A DNA stretch of 7,558 nt from the NCBI GenBank assembly GCA_031282665.1, contig JAITDH010000201.1:1-7558 (forward strand), written 5' to 3'. A program made the translations under genes and the position numbers. Below, piece after piece: positions 1-5,077 of this stretch. The notes beneath the pieces were generated by a model that ran no database searches, was not told the origin of the DNA, and saw nothing but the letters and a program-made list of their open reading frames with translations. Each line of letters starts with the position of its first letter. Position 1 is the stretch's first letter. The DNA is from Zoogloeaceae bacterium. GTDB taxonomy: Bacteria > Pseudomonadota > Gammaproteobacteria > Burkholderiales > Rhodocyclaceae.

Positions 1-141
1 TTTTTTCACGCTTTCCACCTTGGTGTTCAGGATTTTTTCAATCGAGGCGCGGACGGCGCTTTCATCCTTTTTTTCCTGGGCAAAGGCAGGCGGAAGGACG
101 GCAAACGCCAGGAAAACGAAAAGGGAAAGGATGCGCAACAT
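1..141 (-). CDS. dsbC: DsbC-like thiol:disulfide isomerase, N-terminal fragment (runs off left edge)
   Basis: Only the first 47 codons are in the window and the frame is open at the edge. The protein starts with a clear Sec signal peptide: MLRI, a hydrophobic core (LSLFVFLAFAVL) and a cleavage site after PPAFA, before QEKKDE. The mature N-terminus (AVRASIEKIL then TKVESV) resembles the start of the DsbC dimerisation domain, where a short helix precedes a 'KVESV'-type strand. DsbC is a periplasmic isomerase that reshuffles wrong disulfides and is kept reduced by DsbD. The start is supported by GGAG at 152-149 on the minus strand, seven bases before ATG. Its neighbour recJ supports the call, because dsbC and recJ are adjacent in E. 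coli, although there dsbC comes first. The CXXC active site lies outside the window, so DsbG or another thioredoxin-fold exported protein is not excluded. Confidence 0.62.
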   Translation of the reverse strand, partial: MLRILSLFVFLAFAVLPPAFAQEKKDESAVRASIEKILNTKVESVKK

Positions 142-180
142 GGAGTTTCTCCGGGGATTGGGGTAAAGGGGCATTCTATC

Positions 181-208
181 AGGAGACGGGAGACAGGGGA
201 CAGGAGAC
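181..208. repeat. Degenerate heptamer tandem repeat, left array of the recJ/dsbC gap
   Basis: Four 7-base units can be read in register: AGGAGAC, GGGAGAC, AGGGGAC, AGGAGAC. The same unit in opposite orientation occurs at 370-383, and related arrays flank the pepA/lptF gap. The tract lies about 40 to 67 bases upstream of the dsbC start codon on the minus strand, where its promoter would be expected. A TAGAAT hexamer (minus strand, 178-173) just downstream could be a -10 box, but I see no convincing -35 inside the repeat. Confidence 0.75.
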
Positions 209-231
209 GTGGCGGCGGTTTGCAGGTTGGA

Positions 232-362
232 GTAGGTTGGATGAGCGAAGCGTAATCCGACATTCGTTTACACCGATGCGCAGCATCGCAAATCAAACAA
301 CAGCGGCGCAAGCGCCGGTGATGGACGATTGTCGGATTACGCCTGCGGCTCATCCAACCTAC
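232..362. repeat. Inverted-repeat element with GTAGGTTGGATGAGC arms (REP/MITE-like)
   Basis: The left arm (232-262) and right arm (330-362) are reverse complements. They share GTAGGTTGGATGAGC and GCGTAATCCGACA exactly and differ only in a 3-base versus 5-base centre. Each arm is itself an imperfect hairpin (GGAT...ATCC). The 67-base interior holds two further perfect short hairpins, CGATGC-GCA-GCATCG (274-288) and CGGCGC-AA-GCGCCG (304-317). There is no open reading frame of note. Dispersed palindromes with this GGATTACG-CTCATCC theme are, from memory, common in proteobacterial genomes. The right arm reaches into the recJ stop codon. Confidence 0.85.
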
Positions 363-2116
363 GAAACCGTCTCCTGCCCCCTGCCCTCCCCCTCGATGAC
401 CAACTGCACGGATTCGACGCCCTGGTATTCGTTCAGGTCGAGATGGTAGGCGAAGCGTCGGGAGCGGGCGGGGATGGGCGGGGGGGCGGAGGGGTCGGGG
501 TTGTCGAGGCAATTGAACCAGATGGCGTCGAAGCGGCTGTTGCCGCGGGCCAGGCGCAGTTTCAGGTGTTTTTCCTTGAGCGCCCGCTCCTGCTCGATGG
601 TGAATTCGTCGGCAAAAAGCGGCGCGGGGAAGCCCTGCCCCCAGATTTGTTCGTTCAGGAGACGGGCGGTGGGAAGGTTGTAGTAGGCGGATTCGAGCGA
701 GCCATCGGTCGTCAGGCTGTGCGTCAGGTCTTCCGGGGAGAGGAGTTCGGCGGCGATGTCGGCGAAATGGCCGTGGAAGCGGGGGAAATCTTCCTCGCGC
801 AGGGTGACGCCCGCCGCCGCCGCGTGGCCGCCAAAGGAGAGGAGCAGCCCCGGGGCGCGCTTGGAGAGGAGGTCGAGGGCGTCGCGCAGATGCAGGCCGG
901 GGATGGAGCGGCCGGAACCCTTGATGAGACCGCCCTCCCCCCTGGCAAAGGCGAAGACCGGGCGATGGATGCGCTCTTTCAGGCGGGAGGCGAGGATGCC
1001 GACGACGCCCTGGTGCCAGTCGGCATCGAAGATCGCCAGGCCGGGCGCCATGTCTTCGCCATCGAAGCGTTCCAGCAGGACGAGCGCCTGTTCCTGCATG
1101 ACGGCTTCGATTTCGCGCCGTTCCCGGTTCAGGCCGTCGAGCTGGCGCGCGAGTTGCAGGGCGCGGGCGGGATCGTCGGCGAGCAGGCATTCGATGCCGA
1201 CGCGCATGTCGGCCAGGCGTCCCGCCGCGTTGATGCGCGGGCCGATGACGAAGCCCAGGTCGAAGATGGAGATTCTTTCCGCCCTGCGCCCGGCGGCGGC
1301 GAGCAGGGCCGAGAGGCCGGGCAAGAGCCGTCCGGCGCGCATCCGGGCAAGGCCGTTGCTGACCAGGATGCGGTTGTTGTGGTCGAGGGGAACGACGTCG
1401 GCGACCGTGCCGAGGGCCACGAGATCGAGAAAGGCGGCGAGATTGGGTTCCTTGCCGGCGGCGAACCAGCCGCGCTCGCGCAGTTCGGCGCGCAGGGCGA
1501 TGAGGACGTAGAACATGACGCCGACCCCGGCGAGATGCTTCGAGGGGAAGCCGCATCCGGGCTGGTTCGGGTTGACGATGCAGTCGGCCTCGGGCAGCTT
1601 TTCGCCAGGAAGGTGGTGGTCGGTAATCAGGGTGGCGATGCCCAGTTGGCGGGCGCGGGCGACGCCTTCCAGGCTGGCGATGCCGTTGTCGACCGTGATG
1701 ATGAGGTCGGGCGAGTGTTGCGCGGCCAGGTCGACGATGGCCGGGGAAAGGCCGTAGCCGAGGATGAAGCGGTCGGGCACGAGGTATTCCACGCTTGCCC
1801 GGCAGGCCGGGTTGGCGCGGATCATCCCGCGCAGGGCGCGGATGCCGACGGCGCAGGCGGTGGCGCCGTCGCAATCGTAGTCGGCGACGATCATCAGGCG
1901 CGCGTTCGCGGCGAGCGCGTCGGCCAGCAGGCGGGCGGCGGCCCGGCCGTGCGTGAGCGCTTCCGGCGGCAGGAGGAATTTCGCGTCATAGCAGAGTTCG
2001 CTCGCGGCATGCACGCCGCGGGCGGCGTAGAGACGGGCAAGCAGCGGCGGAACGCCTTCCCTTTCCAGTCGTTGCTGGCGTTGCAGGGAGGACGGGCGAG
2101 CGGTGAAATGGCGCAT
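359..2116 (-). CDS. recJ: Single-stranded-DNA-specific exonuclease RecJ
   Basis: RecJ is the 5'-3' single-strand DNA exonuclease of RecF-pathway recombination, mismatch repair and base-excision repair. At 585 residues it matches the family (E. coli 577). All DHH-superfamily motifs are present: DYDCDG (79-84), VDNGI (142-146), TDHH (165-168) and GTVADVVPLD (236-245). GPRINAAGRL (292-301) and HQGVVGIL (368-375) follow, and the DHHA1 part has GSGRSIPG (400-407) and FGGHAAAAG (428-436). The C-terminal FAYHLDLNEYQGVESVQL resembles the OB-fold end of E. coli RecJ (YKLDINEFRGNRSLQ). The start lies 18 bases after the stop of the upstream small ORF, and those 18 bases are all pyrimidine on the mRNA strand, so there is no Shine-Dalgarno; translational coupling is likely. 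The last few codons and the TAG stop run into intergenic repeat sequence, so the tail GRGQETVS may be repeat-derived. It looks intact. Confidence 0.97.
   Translation of the reverse strand: MRHFTARPSSLQRQQRLEREGVPPLLARLYAARGVHAASELCYDAKFLLPPEALTHGRAAARLLADALAANARLMIVADYDCDGATACAVGIRALRGMIRANPACRASVEYLVPDRFILGYGLSPAIVDLAAQHSPDLIITVDNGIASLEGVARARQLGIATLITDHHLPGEKLPEADCIVNPNQPGCGFPSKHLAGVGVMFYVLIALRAELRERGWFAAGKEPNLAAFLDLVALGTVADVVPLDHNNRILVSNGLARMRAGRLLPGLSALLAAAGRRAERISIFDLGFVIGPRINAAGRLADMRVGIECLLADDPARALQLARQLDGLNRERREIEAVMQEQALVLLERFDGEDMAPGLAIFDADWHQGVVGILASRLKERIHRPVFAFARGEGGLIKGSGRSIPGLHLRDALDLLSKRAPGLLLSFGGHAAAAGVTLREEDFPRFHGHFADIAAELLSPEDLTHSLTTDGSLESAYYNLPTARLLNEQIWGQGFPAPLFADEFTIEQERALKEKHLKLRLARGNSRFDAIWFNCLDNPDPSAPPPIPARSRRFAYHLDLNEYQGVESVQLVIEGEGRGQETVS
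370..383. repeat. Heptamer repeat, right (inverted) array overlapping the recJ 3' end
   Basis: Two units, TCTCCTG and CCCCCTG, are in register and followed by a partial CCCTCC. They are the reverse-complement form of the units at 181-208, so the GTAGGTTGG inverted repeat is itself bracketed by inverted heptamer tracts. The tract lies inside the recJ frame and encodes part of its final residues (GQE). Confidence 0.6.
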
Positions 2117-2134
2117 GGGAAAGGGAAAAAAGGG

Positions 2135-2557
2135 TCAGTCTTTGAGCATATCGCCAAGCGCGTCCCGGGTGCTTTCTTCCAGCCCTTGCCGGATTTCTTC
2201 CGTGATGACGGGCAGCGCGCTTTGCAGGGCGGCTTCGATCAGGGTGGGCAGTTCGGCGACGAGACGGCGGTGCAGGGTGTCGATCAAGGCTTGTTGCAGA
2301 GGGGTGACGGAAAGGGAAATGGCGAGCGGTATATCGGTTACCGGAACGGCCATTGGCGGAGGAACGGCAGGAGCGGGAACGGCGGGGACCGGGGGAACGG
2401 CAGGGGGTGGGGAAACAGCAAGCTCCGGGGGAACGGCAGGTGGGGAGACGGCGGGCGCCGGAGGAACAGCAGGCGCCGTGGAAACGACAGACGTCGTCGG
2501 CGCGGGAATGACGACATCCGTCAATACCGGCAGGTCGTCGAAGTGGTTCGTGCTCAT
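2135..2557 (-). CDS. Small Pro/Ala/Val-rich protein, DUF2486-like, downstream of holC
   Basis: Function is unknown. The 140 residues have three parts. The short N-terminus carries LPVLTDVVIP (9-18), which resembles the conserved '(I/L)PVLT(E/D)VV' opening of small betaproteobacterial proteins (DUF2486) usually encoded next to holC. A low-complexity segment (about 28-72) is built of AVPPx/PAVxx-type repeats. The C-terminal region (about 86-138) is probably two or three amphipathic helices ending EESTRDALGDMLKD. There is no signal peptide or membrane segment, so it is probably cytoplasmic. ATG is preceded by a strong GGAGG seven bases upstream. It is followed 18 bases later by recJ and is probably translationally coupled to it. 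It is separated from holC by a 310-base repeat-filled gap. The family call is from memory of the N-terminal motif and context; reality as a gene is well supported by the ribosome binding site and spacing. Confidence 0.75.
   Translation of the reverse strand: MSTNHFDDLPVLTDVVIPAPTTSVVSTAPAVPPAPAVSPPAVPPELAVSPPPAVPPVPAVPAPAVPPPMAVPVTDIPLAISLSVTPLQQALIDTLHRRLVAELPTLIEAALQSALPVITEEIRQGLEESTRDALGDMLKD
2342..2476 (-). repeat. Imperfect minisatellite coding for an AVPP-type proline repeat
   Basis: Within the small protein, residues 28 to 72 are made of short repeats around AVPP and PAV. At DNA level this appears on the plus strand as recurring 'GGAACGGC' and 'GGGAACGGCAGG' blocks spaced by multiples of three. 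The repeats are degenerate. Such a tract would change length in frame by slippage or unequal recombination and would act as a flexible linker between the N-terminal motif and the helical C-terminus. Confidence 0.6.
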
Positions 2558-2625
2558 GCCTCATCCTCCGCGTTTTGGCCCAGGTCGGATGCAATTGAAA
2601 GTGGAGAAAGTGGAAAAGAAAGTCC

Positions 2626-2842
2626 TTTCCAGACGAAGCGCGGATGCCTGCCGTCCCCTCGCCCCCCTTGGGGGGAGAGGGTGGCCCGGCAGGGCCGGGA
2701 GAGGGAGTCCATCCACGCGGCGCGCAGCGCCGGATATGTTGTTGTGCAGGAGAAAGTTTGCGGCGCTGTGCGCCGTATGGAACAACGCCCTCCCCCGCCA
2801 AGCGTGGGAGGGGACGGCAAAGGTTCGCGCTTCGCCTGGAAA
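2626..2842. repeat. MITE-like element, 217 bases, 35-base imperfect terminal inverted repeats
   Basis: The ends 2626-2660 and 2808-2842 are reverse complements at 29 of 35 positions; both contain TTTCCAG, CGAAGCGCG and TGCCGTCCCCTC. Inside lies a second nested pair: a GGAG-rich tract, TCCAT and GGCGCGCAGCGCCG (from about 2698) against its counterpart CGGCGCTGTGCGCCG (from about 2761). Two perfect hairpins are also present, CCCCCC-TT-GGGGGG (2662-2675) and GGCCC-GGCA-GGGCC (2683-2696). No credible protein is encoded. It fills most of the 310-base gap between holC and the small protein. None of the hairpins has a following T-run, so I do not call a terminator, but the structure may attenuate read-through from pepA-holC. 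Mobility is inferred from the terminal inverted repeats only. Confidence 0.7.
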
Positions 2843-2867
2843 ATCATTGACATGAAATCCTCCACAT

Positions 2868-3308
2868 TCAATTGCTCTCCCCCAGGTCGATGTATTTGAC
2901 GGCAAAGCCCGCCGCCTTGTATTGCCGGACGCGCTCGCGGGCCTGTTCGCGTTCGGCGGGGTCGAGGCCGACGACTTCGATCAGGCTGGAAAAGCGCGCG
3001 AAGCTCGCCAGATCCCGCGGCGCTTCTTCCGCGAGATTGAAAAGACGCGGGCATGCCGTCTCCGCCAGTTGCGCCTCGCGGGTGAACAGCACGACCGGGG
3101 TTTCTTCGGCAAGCGGGTGTTCGCTCCCGCAATGCGGAATGAAGCCGGTCGCGGGCTGCGTCCACAGCAGGCGGTCGAGCAGTTGGGCGCGTTCCGGGTC
3201 GGGGACGAAAACGGCCATCGTCTTGCCGGCCGCGCAGGCCTGCTCCAGCAGGGCATGCGCGGCCTCCATCCGGCGGGGCGCGTTATGGTAGAAGACGACC
3301 CGGGTCAT
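2868..3308 (-). CDS. holC: DNA polymerase III chi subunit
   Basis: Chi links the clamp-loader psi subunit to the C-terminal tail of SSB during lagging-strand synthesis. The 146-residue product is the family size (E. coli 147). It has the expected pattern: an N-terminal strand TRVVFYHN; helix MEAAHALLEQACAAGKTMAVF; then LLDRLLWTQPATGFIPHC (43-60), equivalent to the E. coli 'RLDEALWARPAESFVPH'; and a C-terminal helix ARERVRQYKAAGFAV. The chosen ATG gives MTRVVFYHN, which fits family members. An alternative ATG at 3317 overlaps the pepA stop as ATGA and adds three residues. Neither start has a good Shine-Dalgarno, so translation is probably coupled to pepA. Following pepA directly is the usual betaproteobacterial arrangement. 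Confidence 0.93.
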   Translation of the reverse strand: MTRVVFYHNAPRRMEAAHALLEQACAAGKTMAVFVPDPERAQLLDRLLWTQPATGFIPHCGSEHPLAEETPVVLFTREAQLAETACPRLFNLAEEAPRDLASFARFSSLIEVVGLDPAEREQARERVRQYKAAGFAVKYIDLGESN

Positions 3309-3313
3309 GCCAG

Positions 3314-4849
3314 TCATCCCGCCGAGAGGGCCAGGAGGTAATGGCAGAGAAGGGCGACCGGGCGGCCCGTCGCGCCTTTTTCCTTGCCGGTTTTCCAAGC
3401 CGTGCCCGCGATGTCCAGGTGCGCCCAGGGCGTTTTCTTGTCGATGAAGCGGGAGAGGAAACAGGCCGCCGTGATGGCGCCGCCATCGCGTCCGCCGCCG
3501 ACGTTGGCCAGATCGGCGAAATTGCTTTCCAGCGCCTCCTGGTAATCGTCCCAGAGCGGCAGCCGCCAGGCCCGGTCCTGCGCCGCTTCGCCGGCGGCGA
3601 GGAGCGCGCCGGCCAGGGCGTCGTCATTGGCGAAAAGACCGTGCGGGTGACGGCCCAGGGCCACGACGCAGGCGCCGGTCAGGGTGGCGATGTCGATGAT
3701 CGCGGCGGGCGCGAATTTTTTCGCGTAGGCCAGGGCGTCCGCGAGAATCAGCCGCCCTTCCGCATCCGTATTGAGGATTTCCACCGTCTGGCCGGAGAGG
3801 GTGCGCACCACGTCGCCGGGGCGCGTGGCGTTGCCGCCGGGCATGTTCTCGCAGGCGGGCAGCAGGGCGACGAGATGCAGGGGCAGGGCAAGCCGCGCGG
3901 CGGCGGACATGACGCCGAGCACGGCGGCCGCGCCGCACATGTCGTATTTCATTTCGTCCATGCTCGCCGCGGGTTTCAGGGAAATGCCGCCGGAATCGAA
4001 AGTGATGCCCTTGCCGACCAGGACCAGCGGCCCCGCCGTTTTTTTCCCGCCTTTGTTCTTGCCCTTGTATTGCAGCACGATGAAACGGGGCGGGGTTCGC
4101 GCGCCCCTGGCGACGGCGAGCAGGGCTTTCATTCCCAGGTCGTGCATCGCCTTTTCGTCGAGGACCTCGGCGGTCATGGCATGCGTTTTCGCCAGCTCCC
4201 GCGCCGTGTCGGCGAGGTATTCGGGCGTGCATTCGTTCGCCGGAAGGTTGCCCAGCCGCCGGGCAAGCGCCATGCCGGAAGCGATGGCCTCGCCCTCTTC
4301 CAGGGCGGATGCCGCTTCCTTTTCCTTGCCGCGCAGGGTTTCCGGGGCGAGGAGGAAGGTGAGCGCGCCAAGCGGGGAGGATTTCTTTTCCTTGCCGGAT
4401 TCCTTTTTATGGCGCTTCTCGGCCTTTGCCGTCAGCGCCATCGCCGCCACGAGCGTCGCCTGCCGGAGATGCGCGGCGACTTCTTTCTTGTTCACATCCA
4501 GCGCGAGAACGGCCTTGTGCGCGCCGGAGGCGGCAATGGCGGAAACGGCGGCGCGAACAGCGGTGGCGAAGCTCGCGGGACCGGCCTCCTTTTCCTTCCC
4601 CAGGCCGAACAGCAATACCCGTTTCGCGGCAAGCCCGGGAATCTTGTAGAGCATCAGGACATTGCCCGCCTTGGCGGAAAAATCACCTTCCTCGAAGAGC
4701 GCGGAGAGATACCCGCCGATAGCCGCATCCAGCGCCTTCCCGCTGGCGGCGAGCACGGGCGGCGATTTGCCGCCGGAAGCAAATACGCCGACGGCGATGC
4801 AATCGGTGACGATGTTTTCCGGCGAACCGCTTTTTGTGCTAAATTCCAC
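3314..4849 (-). CDS. pepA: Cytosol (leucyl) aminopeptidase PepA, M17 family
   Basis: PepA removes N-terminal residues from peptides with two active-site metal ions and forms hexamers; in E. coli it also binds DNA (Xer recombination at cer, carAB control). With the GTG start the protein is 511 residues (E. coli 503). Metal and catalytic residues are all present in this numbering: K280 and D285 in VGKGITFDSGG, K292, D303 in KYDMCGAAA, and D362, E364 and R366 in the M17 signature NTDAEGRL (360-367). The C-terminal WAHLDIAGTAWKTGKEKGATGRPV is typical. I chose GTG at 4849 over an in-frame TTG at 4873. VEFSTKSGSPE aligns with E. coli MEFSVKSGSPE, an AAGGA lies six bases upstream of GTG, and the predicted transcription start (about 4875) leaves almost no leader for TTG. 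The stop codon overlaps a possible holC start. Confidence 0.97.
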   Translation of the reverse strand: MEFSTKSGSPENIVTDCIAVGVFASGGKSPPVLAASGKALDAAIGGYLSALFEEGDFSAKAGNVLMLYKIPGLAAKRVLLFGLGKEKEAGPASFATAVRAAVSAIAASGAHKAVLALDVNKKEVAAHLRQATLVAAMALTAKAEKRHKKESGKEKKSSPLGALTFLLAPETLRGKEKEAASALEEGEAIASGMALARRLGNLPANECTPEYLADTARELAKTHAMTAEVLDEKAMHDLGMKALLAVARGARTPPRFIVLQYKGKNKGGKKTAGPLVLVGKGITFDSGGISLKPAASMDEMKYDMCGAAAVLGVMSAAARLALPLHLVALLPACENMPGGNATRPGDVVRTLSGQTVEILNTDAEGRLILADALAYAKKFAPAAIIDIATLTGACVVALGRHPHGLFANDDALAGALLAAGEAAQDRAWRLPLWDDYQEALESNFADLANVGGGRDGGAITAACFLSRFIDKKTPWAHLDIAGTAWKTGKEKGATGRPVALLCHYLLALSAG

Positions 4850-4864
4850 GCGCTTTCCTTTTCC

Positions 4865-4887
4865 GATAATCAAATCCGGTGATTATC
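4865..4887. promoter_or_regulatory. Perfect inverted repeat over the pepA -10 region (possible operator)
   Basis: GATAATC (4865-4871) and GATTATC (4881-4887) are exact reverse complements separated by nine bases. The right half contains the -10 hexamer of the predicted pepA promoter, and the left half lies in the first bases of the transcript. This placement fits a repressor site, or a small hairpin at the mRNA 5' end. E. coli PepA is reported to regulate its own gene, so autoregulation is one possibility, but nothing here identifies the binding protein. Confidence 0.45.
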
Positions 4888-4911
4888 CCAGTATCCTTTC
4901 ATCAAAGTCAA
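4882..4911 (-). promoter_or_regulatory. Predicted sigma70-type promoter of pepA
   Basis: On the minus strand TTGACT (4911-4906; five of six to TTGACA) and GATAAT (4887-4882; five of six to TATAAT) are separated by 18 bases. Transcription would start near 4875, giving a leader of about 26 bases to the GTG start at 4849. The -35 box is immediately next to the heptamer repeat array that begins at 4914. Confidence 0.65.
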
Positions 4912-4913
4912 AA

Positions 4914-4962
4914 GGAGACAGGAGACGGGTGACAGGAAACAGAGGACAGACCACAGACCACA
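4914..4962. repeat. Degenerate heptamer tandem array, seven units (pepA side)
   Basis: Seven consecutive 7-base units are in perfect register, beginning GGAGACA, GGAGACG and ending GACCACA, GACCACA. The units drift gradually from GGAGACA to GACCACA. A second array in opposite orientation lies at 5031-5072, and a short CTGACCA, CTGACGA pair lies between them (5001-5014). The organisation recalls the short tandemly repeated heptamers described in cyanobacteria, but I do not know a name for it in proteobacteria. Confidence 0.8.
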
Positions 4963-5030
4963 AAAAAACCACGGAGCACATCATGCCAAACATGCGACCG
5001 CTGACCACTGACGACAAAGCGCATAACACG

Positions 5031-5072
5031 CGCCCTGCCCCCTGTCTCCTGTCCTCTGTCTCCTGTCTCCCG
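5031..5072. repeat. Degenerate heptamer tandem array, six units, ending at the lptF start
   Basis: Six units are in register, including TCTCCTG twice (5045-5051, 5059-5065) and CCCCCTG (5038-5044), followed by a partial ACTCC that touches the lptF ATG. They are the reverse complement of the units at 4914-4962, so the pepA/lptF gap forms a large imperfect inverted repeat. The pyrimidine-rich array occupies the whole region where an lptF Shine-Dalgarno should be. Confidence 0.8.
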
Positions 5073-5077
5073 ACTCC

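Noticed and set aside
173..201. Promoter for dsbC
   Set aside because: TAGAAT is a fair -10, but the expected -35 position reads GTCCCC within the heptamer tract; too weak to call.
27..1874. 615-residue minus-strand open frame overlapping recJ
   Set aside because: It is a frame-shifted shadow of recJ, extremely rich in Arg, Pro and Ala, with no recognisable motif, while the recJ frame has all DHH motifs.
2662..2696. Possible rho-independent terminator after holC
   Set aside because: The G/C hairpins are strong but no T-run follows on either strand.
329..2899. 856-residue plus-strand open frame antisense to recJ and the small ORF
   Set aside because: Long open frames opposite high-GC genes are common. 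Composition is low-complexity Gly/Glu/Asp/Arg, it crosses two real genes and a non-coding repeat, and no domain is visible.
2554..3165. 203-residue minus-strand open frame spanning the holC/small-ORF gap
   Set aside because: Its C-terminal half is a translation of the inverted-repeat element (REPLPSPP, LSPQGGRG type text seen in spurious annotations), and the rest is out of frame with holC.
3341..4882. 513-residue plus-strand open frame opposite pepA
   Set aside because: It mirrors pepA almost exactly and has Gly/Arg-rich composition without motifs; a shadow of codon bias.
4914..5072. Possible CRISPR array in the pepA/lptF gap
   Set aside because: The repeated units are 7 bases, contiguous and degenerate, with no spacers of constant length.
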